DNA of 30,277 bases, taken from contig NZ_JBNATX010000027.1 of the NCBI RefSeq assembly GCF_049701115.1, positions 1 through 30,277 on the forward strand. The letters are read 5' to 3'. This stretch comes from Thermoanaerobacter sp049701115 (GTDB lineage Bacteria > Bacillota > Thermoanaerobacteria > Thermoanaerobacterales > Thermoanaerobacteraceae). Each line of letters begins with the position of its first letter. The stretch's first letter is position 1. Under the pieces are notes generated by a model. That model was not told where the DNA came from and did not search any database. It was given only the letters and a program-made list of their open reading frames with translations. Both the position numbers and the translations under genes were made by a program. Below are positions 7,939-15,606 of this stretch, piece after piece.

Positions 7939-9315
7939 TCATTCCTTAGTATATTCGATCACAAGCACTTTCGAAGTGCCCTTATCCACCTTAAATTTTT
8001 CGCTCATTCTATAACCTACAACCCATACAATCTCTTTTCCTATAGCTACAAGCGGAATATAATCCCTCTCTTCTCTGGGTATTTTTTCATCAATAAAAAA
8101 TTCTTTTAATTTTTTCGTGCCTCTCATTCCAAGAGGTGAAAATCTGTCTCCTTCCTCTCTGTTTTTTACAACTATTTCCCCTTTTATTTTGTCGTAATCA
8201 AAAAATTTTATATTCTTTCCCTTGTTAAAATCATCAATCTGGGAAATGTCAACTACATAAGCCTTAAATTTACCAATCCCTTCTATAGTTGTAACCCCAG
8301 GAATCTTTAGTATTTCCTTGAACTTTATTTTCTCTTTAGGCTTCTTTTTTCTAATCACAAGATTATTATACATTTTTAAAGCCTCAATTTCAAAAGGTAA
8401 ATCAATTTTAGACGAAGTAGGTTTATCCAGCAGAGCCAACACGTCTTCCACATGCCTGTATTCCAGGCCGTATTCATCACCCTTCAACTCAAAATACATC
8501 CTTCTTATTAGGCGCCTTTTTAAAGCCACATGTAATACCCAAAAGGCACTCAGCTCCACTTTTACTTCATCCATACTTACTTCACAAATTTGATTAAAAA
8601 CTTCTTCGCATTGGTTGTCTAAATATTCATCTTCTTCTTGTAAAATCGCTGCCATTCTAGAAAGATTTTCAATTAAATCTATGCCAAACAACTCCTCAAT
8701 ATAAGGAATAACTTGCAGCCGTACCTTATTTCGAGCATACAAAGGCTCATAATTGGTTCGGTCAATTCGCGGTTCCAAATTTTTATTTTTCAAATATTCT
8801 TCAATTTCTCTTCTCTCAACTTCAATCAAAGGCCTTATAATGTTGCCGTTTACAGGCTTTATGCCGACAAGCCCCTTAAGTCCTGTACCTCGTATTATAT
8901 TCAATAGAACGGTCTCTGCTACATCATTTTTATTATGGGCTACAGCTATCTTATTTCCACCTACTTTTCTCAAAGTTTCCTCAAAAGCTCTGTACCTCAC
9001 ATATCTTCCTGCCTGCTCCTCACTCAAGCCCATCTTTTTAGCAATCCCTGGCACATCTTCTTCAAATAAAAAAAAGGAAAGCCCCAACTCTTCACACAAA
9101 TCCGCCACATATTCTGCATCCTTTTTAGCTTCTTCTCCTCTTATCATGTGGTTTACATGAACCACGTAAAGCTCTAAAGCGAATTTTTCCTTCAAATTAA
9201 AAAGCACATCCAGCATGCAGAGAGAATCAGGACCTCCTGATACTCCCATGACAATTTTATCATTTTTCTCTATCATGTTGTACTTTTCGATGGTTTTCAA
9301 AACCTTCTCAATCAT
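7939..9315 (-). CDS. tilS: tRNA(Ile)-lysidine synthase
   Basis: TilS attaches lysine to C34 of the CAU-anticodon tRNA-Ile, so that it reads AUA and is charged with isoleucine. This essential reaction uses ATP. The 458-residue protein has the PP-loop SGGPDS at 26-31 in an N-terminal adenylation domain and a C-terminal TilS domain ending near residue 450 (NREEGDRFSPLGM is typical), so it is full length. The SD is weak (AGGGG about 6-8 bases upstream). It is first in the tilS-hpt(-ftsH) unit and has its own promoter overlapping the end of spoIIE. Confidence 0.95.
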   Translation of the reverse strand: MIEKVLKTIEKYNMIEKNDKIVMGVSGGPDSLCMLDVLFNLKEKFALELYVVHVNHMIRGEEAKKDAEYVADLCEELGLSFFLFEEDVPGIAKKMGLSEEQAGRYVRYRAFEETLRKVGGNKIAVAHNKNDVAETVLLNIIRGTGLKGLVGIKPVNGNIIRPLIEVERREIEEYLKNKNLEPRIDRTNYEPLYARNKVRLQVIPYIEELFGIDLIENLSRMAAILQEEDEYLDNQCEEVFNQICEVSMDEVKVELSAFWVLHVALKRRLIRRMYFELKGDEYGLEYRHVEDVLALLDKPTSSKIDLPFEIEALKMYNNLVIRKKKPKEKIKFKEILKIPGVTTIEGIGKFKAYVVDISQIDDFNKGKNIKFFDYDKIKGEIVVKNREEGDRFSPLGMRGTKKLKEFFIDEKIPREERDYIPLVAIGKEIVWVVGYRMSEKFKVDKGTSKVLVIEYTKE

Positions 9316-9352
9316 ATCAGACCCCTGATATTTATAGTTGCGCTATATTATG

Positions 9353-9381
9353 ATTATATACTATAGTTCGCCTTAAATCAA
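9353..9381 (-). promoter_or_regulatory. SigA-type promoter of tilS-hpt
   Basis: On the minus strand TTGATT (9376-9381), 17 bases, TATAAT (9353-9358). The -35 box overlaps the spoIIE stop codon. It lets tilS, hpt and possibly ftsH be made during growth, independent of spoIIE. Confidence 0.7.
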
Positions 9382-11732
9382 ACATAAATCCTTTTCCAAA
9401 TTTTTGCCACTATCACCGTCATATCGTCCTTAGGCATATTACCGCAACTTTCCAGGGACTTTCCCATTATATAGTCTGCCATCTCTTGGGGGCTTATAAA
9501 ATTTGCTTCACTTATTATCTTCGAAAGTTGTCGCTCTTTATCCCCTTCATAGCATTCCAGTACCCCATCTGTAACTAGTATCACAAAATCCCCTTCTTTT
9601 AACTCTTTCTCATGAAGGTCCGCTTCAATATCTTCAAGAATACCTACAGGCAAAGAGCTAGACTCTATTACTTCTACTGAAGTACCTCTTTTTATGTAGC
9701 TTACACAAGCTCCAATCTTTACAAATTCAGCTTTACCAGTAAATTTATCGAAAAACATAATATCTATGGTAGAAAACATTTCTTCAGCTGACCTTAAAGC
9801 CAAGATAGAATTTAACATCTGTACCACAAGTTCTTTATCAAAACCGGCTTCTATAAACTTTTCTAAGAGGGAAATTGCTGTAGCACTCTCCTCTGCTGCT
9901 TTGTATCCTATTCCCATTCCATCACTCAAAGCCACTACATACTTCCCATTTTTAAGGTCCATAAACGAATGGGTATCGCCTGAAATCCTACTTTTTGACT
10001 TGCTAACCTTGCTAACCCCCGTAATTATCTGGAAACTTTCTGCTTTCGCAAAAGAAAGTACACATCTTCCCTTATAATCAATTCCATATATTTTATCCTT
10101 TTTCTCGTATCTTTCCCCCATTATCTCCGATATCAAAAAGGAAATCTTCCTTTCCAAATCTTTAGAAACATATCCTTCTTCTTTGTAGACTTTTACAACG
10201 CTTTCCCCCTCTGTTTCATATACCAACACATCTTCAACGGCTATTCCATTTTTGTCTAATTCCAACAAAATAGCCTGTTCAAGCTCGTCCTTAAAAGATA
10301 TATTCATGTTTACCTCTTTCGCAATATCAGAAATAGCATTTGCCACTCCTTCGAGTTGAGCCGCAATAAGCCCTTTCGCATCTTTTAACCTTTCTCGCCA
10401 CTGCATGCTTATCTTGTAAATGCCGAGATAGTATTTTGTATTCGACATAAGCTCAGAAAACCTTATGCACTTTCTAAACAGCCTATTCTCGCTTATATCT
10501 TTTCCCTTTTCCAAATGCTCCACCAATTCGAACATAGCTTTATAAGTGCTGTAAAAATCCCTATCCCAACAGTTTTTATACATGACACATTGAGAGCAGG
10601 TCCTATTTGCGATCTCTTCAAACAAATAAGAGATATCCTTGTGGTCCATTATCTTATCAGTAGACTGTTTAAATGTTTTAGAGAGTTCTTCGAAAACCTC
10701 TGAATATTCCTTTAATTTTACTGCAACTACTTCCTTCAATTTTCTGCTATAATCTCTATCATTTAAATTTTTATTTCCTTTAACTAATTTTTCTGCCTCT
10801 TTAATATATGTCTTCGGAAGAACTGCAAAAAGCAAAGAAGCCAAGACCATCTCATTAACGCCAATGCCGCTATCAAATTTTAAACCCGTATAGAACATCA
10901 CTATAGCAGCTCCTATCACAAATCCTGTAATTGTGCCCATTTTATTTAACTTGCGAAAACTTCCACCCAAAAGCCCTCCAAAGGCTAAAACACCTATAAC
11001 CGAAGGCATTTCCGCGTATGCCAGCACATTTAGCACTCCTATAGTAGTTCCTATCGCAGCACCAGCACCACTGCCACCTAAATAGCTTATAAAAAGCACT
11101 GTGAAAATTATAACCACATTCTTCAAGTCAAATTTCCATATACTTAAATTGTGAAGGCCCAATATGAAAACTGCAGTAAATATTCCAAGGGAGATGAGTT
11201 CCTCATTAGAAATCAATTTTCTTGCATTTCTGTTAACAAGAAAAGAAAGAGCATGGTTAAAGACAAACACCATCAGCATAGCAATAATCGCCTCATATAA
11301 ACTTAAAAAGACATCAAAATATAAAAAATTATAGGAATAGCTAAAGACAAGCCCTGAGGCAAAAAGTGAAAAGAAAGTAATGAAGGAAGCTTTTGCTACA
11401 TTAGAAGATTTGACTCTGAAAAAAAGCTCCAATACAAAAATCACAGCCATGCTCAAAATGTACTTACTGATATTAATACCCGGCACCGTTATTAAAGCAA
11501 GGATCACTCCTAAACTCACAAAAAAATACTTTTTTCTGTAAGCCACCATAGCAGCAAAAAATGCTACTCCAAAAGGAAAAAGCACATAGGAAACAGATGC
11601 CCTTCCCAATATAAAAGCAAAAACCAAAAATAAAGCCGAATTTAGAATGTTTTTATAAAATCCTTTGTCGACATTTTCGCTAAACCTACCTTTTAAAGCC
11701 TTTTTATGCGTAAATACATTTATGCCCTGCAT
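9378..11732 (-). CDS. spoIIE: Stage II sporulation protein E (membrane serine phosphatase)
   Basis: SpoIIE dephosphorylates the anti-anti-sigma factor SpoIIAA to release SigF in the forespore, and also acts with FtsZ at the polar septum. The 784-residue protein has about ten hydrophobic helices in residues 30-320, a central regulatory region with a cysteine cluster (CSQCVMYKNCW, near 390), and a C-terminal PP2C-type phosphatase domain with the metal-binding motifs SDGMG and VTDGVLE. The Bacillus protein is slightly longer (about 827). The ATG is preceded by GGTGGTGGAGGT. Its presence indicates a spore former. A Spo0A-type box lies upstream. Confidence 0.96.
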   Translation of the reverse strand: MQGINVFTHKKALKGRFSENVDKGFYKNILNSALFLVFAFILGRASVSYVLFPFGVAFFAAMVAYRKKYFFVSLGVILALITVPGINISKYILSMAVIFVLELFFRVKSSNVAKASFITFFSLFASGLVFSYSYNFLYFDVFLSLYEAIIAMLMVFVFNHALSFLVNRNARKLISNEELISLGIFTAVFILGLHNLSIWKFDLKNVVIIFTVLFISYLGGSGAGAAIGTTIGVLNVLAYAEMPSVIGVLAFGGLLGGSFRKLNKMGTITGFVIGAAIVMFYTGLKFDSGIGVNEMVLASLLFAVLPKTYIKEAEKLVKGNKNLNDRDYSRKLKEVVAVKLKEYSEVFEELSKTFKQSTDKIMDHKDISYLFEEIANRTCSQCVMYKNCWDRDFYSTYKAMFELVEHLEKGKDISENRLFRKCIRFSELMSNTKYYLGIYKISMQWRERLKDAKGLIAAQLEGVANAISDIAKEVNMNISFKDELEQAILLELDKNGIAVEDVLVYETEGESVVKVYKEEGYVSKDLERKISFLISEIMGERYEKKDKIYGIDYKGRCVLSFAKAESFQIITGVSKVSKSKSRISGDTHSFMDLKNGKYVVALSDGMGIGYKAAEESATAISLLEKFIEAGFDKELVVQMLNSILALRSAEEMFSTIDIMFFDKFTGKAEFVKIGACVSYIKRGTSVEVIESSSLPVGILEDIEADLHEKELKEGDFVILVTDGVLECYEGDKERQLSKIISEANFISPQEMADYIMGKSLESCGNMPKDDMTVIVAKIWKRIYV

Positions 11733-11759
11733 ACCTCCACCACCTTCTATTTTTTCTAA

Positions 11760-11826
11760 ATTATACCATAAAGGTGGTGGATTTATTTGCTACTTTTTGT
11801 ACCTTTTTTATTTTTTCTTTTCGACA
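11760..11826 (-). promoter_or_regulatory. spoIIE: spoIIE promoter region with a Spo0A-type box
   Basis: On the minus strand a TATAAT (11760-11765) lies about 28 bases before the spoIIE start and lacks a good -35 box, as in Spo0A-activated promoters. TGTCGAA, the core 0A box, lies at 11820-11826, about 55 bases upstream of the -10. AAAGGCTTT, 12 bases, GTCGAAAAG also gives a poor SigH match that overlaps the tRNA terminator. Confidence 0.5.
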
Positions 11827-11827
11827 T

Positions 11828-11856
11828 AAAAAAATAAAAAGCCTTTAAAGGCTTTT
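11828..11856 (-). terminator. Intrinsic terminator of the tRNA-Glu gene
   Basis: The 20-base palindrome AAAAGCCTTTAAAGGCTTTT is followed on the minus strand by TATTTTTTT. It lies 14 bases past the tRNA 3' end and just before the Spo0A-type box of spoIIE. Confidence 0.75.
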
Positions 11857-11869
11857 CCTGAAATAAAAA

Positions 11870-11944
11870 TGGTGACCCCGACGGGATTCGAACCCGTGTT
11901 ACCGCCGTGAAAGGGCGGTGTCTTAACCACTTGACCACGGGGCC
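11870..11944 (-). tRNA. tRNA-Glu (anticodon UUC)
   Basis: The minus strand gives a 75-nt cloverleaf including an encoded CCA. The acceptor arm GGCCCCG pairs with CGGGGTC (one G-U), the anticodon arm is CCGCC / GGCGG with loop CTTTCAC (anticodon TTC), and the T-loop is GGTTCGAATCC. The discriminator base is A. A strong promoter precedes it and a terminator follows. Confidence 0.97.
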
Positions 11945-11959
11945 TCAAAGCCATTTTTT

Positions 11960-11987
11960 ATTTTATCATATTTTTTCTTGTTGTCAA
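11960..11987 (-). promoter_or_regulatory. Promoter of the tRNA-Glu gene
   Basis: On the minus strand a perfect TTGACA (11982-11987), 16 bases, TAAAAT (11960-11965), placed about 16 bases before the mature tRNA 5' end. Confidence 0.75.
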
Positions 11988-12002
11988 CAACAAAAATTTA
12001 CT

Positions 12003-12539
12003 CTAAAAGACTGGCTTCACGGCCATAAAAATATCTGTCCTTTCAGAAGGTTTTATCTCTCCTAGTATCCCATGTTCTTTTTCAAGATAAAAAGCTATAT
12101 CAGTAATGCTGATATTTGCCTCGTGATGACTACCTCTCTTTCTGTGACTCTCCTCCACAACTTTCTTGCCGTATTCGTTGAGTTCAGATACAAGAATTTT
12201 CCCTCCTTTTTTGCACACCCTCACCATCTCATCCAAAACCCTCTTATAATCCCTCATATGATGAAGTGCGTTGTAAATTGCTACTACATCAAAGGTTTCC
12301 TCTAAAAAAGGAAGCGAATGCCCATCCCCCATCATGAGAATAACTTTTCCTTCCATTTCTTTTTCTCTTATGAACTCTCTTGCCCTTTTTAATGCTTCTA
12401 AACTTTCATCCAGAGAAACCACATCATACCCATATTCAGCAAGACCCGAAGCCATTCTGCCTCTTCCCGTGCCTATATCAAGTGCAAGTCCACTGCCTTT
12501 TCCCAGCATTTCCAGAGCATCTTGCACGTCCTTTTCCAT
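12003..12539 (-). CDS. Class I SAM-dependent methyltransferase
   Basis: This 178-residue Rossmann-fold methyltransferase has motif I LALDIGTGRGR at 18-28, the acidic ribose-binding end of strand 2 (VVSLDES), motif II MMGDGHSLPF, and the motif IV region DVVAIYNALHHM. The LHHM form resembles UbiE/Methyltransf_11 small-molecule enzymes, but the substrate cannot be told. The C-terminal part is short, so little substrate-recognition structure is present. The ATG at 12539 is chosen because GAGGTG sits 6 bases upstream; a longer frame starts with GTG at 12548, inside the SD. It may be transcribed from the promoter at 12758-12787, through a long leader. Confidence 0.88.
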   Translation of the reverse strand: MEKDVQDALEMLGKGSGLALDIGTGRGRMASGLAEYGYDVVSLDESLEALKRAREFIREKEMEGKVILMMGDGHSLPFLEETFDVVAIYNALHHMRDYKRVLDEMVRVCKKGGKILVSELNEYGKKVVEESHRKRGSHHEANISITDIAFYLEKEHGILGEIKPSERTDIFMAVKPVF

Positions 12540-12593
12540 GCCAATCACCTCGTGTTTTTATAAAAAATCCTTTCATAACCCTAAAAAAAATGA

Positions 12594-12715
12594 TATAATA
12601 TCGAAATGTAAGCTGATTTATTTTTTAAATAACATCTTGTTGCGCATCCTTCGTGCTTAATAAAATCACTCCTCCATAATTTAAATGCGGTATTTTTGTA
12701 CCGCATCCTTTTTTG
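12594..12715 (+). ncRNA. Candidate small RNA with its own promoter and terminator
   Basis: On the plus strand TATAAT (12594-12599) has only a poor -35 box, TTCATA, 16 bases upstream. About 85 bases further, ATGCGGTA (12685-12692) and TACCGCAT (12699-12706) form an 8-bp stem followed by CCTTTTTT, an intrinsic terminator. There is no plus-strand gene nearby for this terminator to serve. The predicted RNA of about 110 nt contains an anti-SD-like CACTCCTCC. It is antisense to the leader of the methyltransferase transcript. Existence is inferred. Confidence 0.35.
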
Positions 12716-12721
12716 TCCCCG

Positions 12722-12787
12722 ATATGCCCCCGTATGGTATAGGGTTCTGCCAAGAGTAGTATATCACAGTCCTCCCTTCTTTGTAAA
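12722..12787 (-). promoter_or_regulatory. Promoter with a CsoR-like operator
   Basis: On the minus strand TTTACA (12782-12787), 18 bases, TATACT (12758-12763). Directly downstream, at 12722-12740, is ATACCATACGGGGGCATAT, which resembles the Bacillus copZA operator recognised by the copper repressor CsoR (TACC, TACGGGGG and AT in register). It would block early elongation or initiation. The next clear gene in this direction is the methyltransferase about 200 bases on; no copper gene is visible. Confidence 0.5.
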
Positions 12788-12798
12788 TACCCCTAATT

Positions 12799-13740
12799 TC
12801 AATGAATTTCTTCAGTCAAATTCCCCACCTCATAGCTTTTGCCAAAATAATTCGTACCCCAAACTCCCATCAATATCATGATAGCTCCAACCACATGGTA
12901 CCAACGAAAAACCTCATGCCCTATAGTTACTCCTGCTATAATGGAAATCACTGTAGTTAAATTAGCAAAAACAGAGGCTTGAGAAGCAGGAAGCTTAGAA
13001 AGCGCATAATTATTGAGAAAATATGCAACGATTGAGGATAAAATCCCCAAGTAAAGTACTGGAATTAACACTTTATAATTAGTCACACTGGAAAAGTAAC
13101 TTGAAAGGCTATTTCCTCTTATCACTTTCTCAATTAAATTCAAAATATTAAAAGAGATAGCCCCAAACCACATCATAACAAATGTTATCTCTATAGGAGA
13201 AAAAACAGTGGAAAATTTTCTTGCCAGAATCGTGTAAAAAGCCGCAGACAAAACCGCTCCCAGCAAAAATAAAAATCCTAAGAGAGAACTTTTCCCACCT
13301 TCTGACCCGGTCATAAAAATTATGAATATAACGCCTGCTACAGATAACAAAATAAACAAAAGCTGGTACAAAGAAGGCCTTTCATTTAAAAATATCACCG
13401 CAAGGATTGTCACTGCAACAGGAATCAAGGCTATCATTAGCCCCGAAAGAGAAGAAGAAGTATACTTTATACCGTAAGTCTCGAAGACAAAATATATAAA
13501 AGGTTCTGCCAAAGACAATAAAAGCAATGGCTTCACATCTTTCCCTCTGTAGTTTAACTTAATTACACCAAAAGCCCAGAGAAGCGTTATGACAATAGAT
13601 GCTAAAAGAAACCTATATGATATAAGCTCCAAAGGAGATGCCACTTCAAGCCCCATAGAGGTAAACATAAAAGAAAATCCAAAAATTGATGCCATTCCTA
13701 TTCCCGCTAAATAAGGATAATAGGCCTTTATCCTCTCCAA
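12799..13740 (-). CDS. EamA/DMT-superfamily transporter
   Basis: This 313-residue integral membrane protein has ten hydrophobic helices arranged as two five-helix EamA repeats (about 5-145 and 155-300), as in drug/metabolite exporters of the RhaT/YdcZ/PecM group. Substrate unknown. The start is taken as TTG at 13740, with SD GGGGGTG five bases upstream. A longer in-frame extension back to 13797 would be hydrophilic, cysteine-containing and would include a TATAAT (13777-13782), so it is more likely untranslated leader. It lies alone, between the palindromic repeat and the CsoR-like promoter. A second C-terminal repeat is complete and there is no sign of truncation. Confidence 0.88.
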   Translation of the reverse strand: MERIKAYYPYLAGIGMASIFGFSFMFTSMGLEVASPLELISYRFLLASIVITLLWAFGVIKLNYRGKDVKPLLLLSLAEPFIYFVFETYGIKYTSSSLSGLMIALIPVAVTILAVIFLNERPSLYQLLFILLSVAGVIFIIFMTGSEGGKSSLLGFLFLLGAVLSAAFYTILARKFSTVFSPIEITFVMMWFGAISFNILNLIEKVIRGNSLSSYFSSVTNYKVLIPVLYLGILSSIVAYFLNNYALSKLPASQASVFANLTTVISIIAGVTIGHEVFRWYHVVGAIMILMGVWGTNYFGKSYEVGNLTEEIH

Positions 13741-13809
13741 TTTAACACCCCCACATTTTTTAAAGCACCGAATATAATTATATAACACTTCCCCCAAAAA
13801 ATAAAACCC

Positions 13810-13874
13810 CAGACAAAGGGGACGGTTCCTCCTGTCTGAAAATTTCAGACAGGAGGAACCGTCCCCTTTGTCTG
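13810..13874. repeat. Perfect 65-bp palindrome, REP/MITE-like
   Basis: Two 32-base arms match perfectly around a single central A (13842). The outer arm begins CAGACAAAGGGGACGGTTCC. GGGGACGGTTC palindromes of this sort occur as dispersed repeats in many clostridial genomes, often linked to REP-associated (Y1) transposases; this is recalled, not searched. It sits between divergently transcribed genes and would fold into a very stable hairpin on either strand, so it could also insulate the two units. It lacks a U-run, so it is not a standard terminator. Confidence 0.85.
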
Positions 13875-13936
13875 AAAAAGTTCTGTCACAAAATTGGTTT
13901 TAGATGTGTTATTATTAGTGAAAAGGGACAGGGGAG

Positions 13937-14437
13937 GTGTTAAAAATAGAGGAGAGTTTCAAAGATATCTTTGAAAGGTATTATCCAAAAATTTTAAAAC
14001 AGATATCCTGGATTGTAAAAGATGAATTTAAGGCTGAAGACCTCGCACAGGAGGTATTCATAAAGTTATTAAAAAAGCCTCCCCGGCACAATGAAAATAT
14101 AGGAGGTTGGCTTTCAAAAGTGGCTATCAATCATGCATTAAACTATCTTCGAACAGAAAGAAGCACAAAAATAAGAGAAATAGAAGCCTTCCAGCAGAAT
14201 GAAGAAAAACTTTTGGAAGGCCCTGAAGAAATAGCTATAAAAAATTTTGAAAAATCAAAGGTGAAAGAAATTCTATTAAAAATGAATAAAAGAGACATGA
14301 TGTGTTTAATACTTAAGCATTCAGGTTACAGTTATGAAGAAATAGCGGTAGCTTTGGGAATTAAAAAATCTTCCGTAGGAACAACCATTGCAAGAGCTCA
14401 GAAAAAATTCAAGGAATTATACGAAAAGGAGGTGTAA
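13937..14437 (+). CDS. ECF-family RNA polymerase sigma factor
   Basis: This 166-residue protein has sigma region 2 (FKDIFERYYPKILKQI to ALNYLRTER, about residues 8-77, with the AEDLAQEVFIKLL -10-binding helix) and region 4 (about 108-160, with the HTH SYEEIAVALGIKKSSVGTTI). There is no region 1 or 3, typical of ECF factors. The following gene encodes a zinc-finger anti-sigma factor. The start is uncertain: the only standard in-frame codon is GTG at 13937, which overlaps the SD GGGGAGGTG. An ATA at 13946 has ideal spacing. Upstream, TGTCAC near 13887 followed 16 bases later by GTGT could be an autoregulated ECF promoter, but this is weak. Confidence 0.92.
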   Translation: MLKIEESFKDIFERYYPKILKQISWIVKDEFKAEDLAQEVFIKLLKKPPRHNENIGGWLSKVAINHALNYLRTERSTKIREIEAFQQNEEKLLEGPEEIAIKNFEKSKVKEILLKMNKRDMMCLILKHSGYSYEEIAVALGIKKSSVGTTIARAQKKFKELYEKEV

Positions 14438-14441
14438 AAGT

Positions 14442-15602
14442 ATGTGCTACGATGAAGGAACTCTTCAGGCATATTTAGATGGAGAATTAGACAAACTCAC
14501 CTCAAAAAATATAGAAGAGCATGTAAAAACCTGCAGCACGTGCAGGCAAAAATTAGAAGAACTAAAGTTTATAAACGAATTTACAGCAAATACCTTAAAG
14601 ACTTCCGATATAGATTTAAATAAGGCATGGATGGCTTTTAATGAAAAATTGAGCAAAGAAAATAATAAAAGAAAAGGAGTGGTATCCTTGTTTACAAAGT
14701 ACAAAAAGGCTATTGCCGCTGCTTTAATAGTAGCATTTATAGCGGCCTCAGCCTTTTTCCCGCCCCTTAAAAATGCGGAAGCCAAACTTTTAAACATATT
14801 CAGGCTTGACAAGATGCAGGTCATAACAATAACCCCAGAGGATATTACGCAAATCCAGAATCAGTTCTATGACAAAGGTATAAAAAATATAAGCCTTAAA
14901 GACTATGGAGAGATTATAAAAGACGGTTCTTCAGAAGGGCGTCAAATTTCTCCTGATGAACTTGACAAAGTAAAATCTGAACTTGGATATGAAATAAAAC
15001 TTCCAGCAGATGAAAATTTTGAAATAAAGCATGCGTACATCTCAAAAATTGAAGGCTTAGAGTTTATATTAAAAGTTGACAAAATAAATGAGCTAATTAA
15101 AACATTTGGCGGCACACACCTTTTCCCAACAGAACTTGATAGGAAACCCATTATTATAAATTTTGGCAGGGCAATTGATATGGATTTACAGAAAAAAGGC
15201 AGTGAAAAAATCCAAATTGTGCTTGACATAGTAAAAACTCCGGAAATAGTGGTGCCAGAAGGGGTAGATGTAGATAAAGTAATTGACGCTTTAATAAACC
15301 TCCCATTTTTACCCGAAAATATAAAAAGACAAATAGCCAGCGTAACTGACTGGAAAGAGACATTGCCAATACCAATGCCTATGGATAACAACACCGAAAT
15401 TAAAGAAATAACCCTTCGCGGAAATAAAGGCATTCTAATTGTGGAAAAATCCGGACCTTATTTTGTAACTTTGGGATGGACTGAAAATGGAGTTATGTAC
15501 AACCTCACAATTTGGCCAAATCCTACAGGGGACAAACAGAATTCTCTTTTAAAAGAAGAGGCAATAAATACATTAATTCAAATCGCAAATTCAATGAGGT
15601 GA
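14442..15602 (+). CDS. Anti-sigma factor, zinc-finger (ZAS/zf-HC2) membrane protein
   Basis: This 386-residue, single-pass membrane protein would hold the ECF sigma factor inactive. The cytoplasmic part carries the ZAS motif His27-x3-Cys31-x2-Cys34, followed by a helical linker, one transmembrane helix (about 89-106), and a roughly 280-residue extracytoplasmic domain without obvious repeats. That domain is presumably the sensor; its fold was not recognised. ATG at 14442 has GGAGGTG about 7 bases upstream, overlapping the sigma factor stop; a longer frame from 14388 runs into the sigma gene and is rejected. The four genes from 13937 to 17366 are packed with no gaps over 5 bases and form one operon. 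Confidence 0.88.
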   Translation: MCYDEGTLQAYLDGELDKLTSKNIEEHVKTCSTCRQKLEELKFINEFTANTLKTSDIDLNKAWMAFNEKLSKENNKRKGVVSLFTKYKKAIAAALIVAFIAASAFFPPLKNAEAKLLNIFRLDKMQVITITPEDITQIQNQFYDKGIKNISLKDYGEIIKDGSSEGRQISPDELDKVKSELGYEIKLPADENFEIKHAYISKIEGLEFILKVDKINELIKTFGGTHLFPTELDRKPIIINFGRAIDMDLQKKGSEKIQIVLDIVKTPEIVVPEGVDVDKVIDALINLPFLPENIKRQIASVTDWKETLPIPMPMDNNTEIKEITLRGNKGILIVEKSGPYFVTLGWTENGVMYNLTIWPNPTGDKQNSLLKEEAINTLIQIANSMR

Positions 15603-15606
15603 TCAG

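Noticed and set aside
10441..10448. ATGTCGAA Spo0A-like box inside spoIIE
   Set aside because: It encodes Met-Ser-Asn in SpoIIE and has no promoter elements around it. The same applies to the copy at 16647-16654 inside the ABC permease gene.
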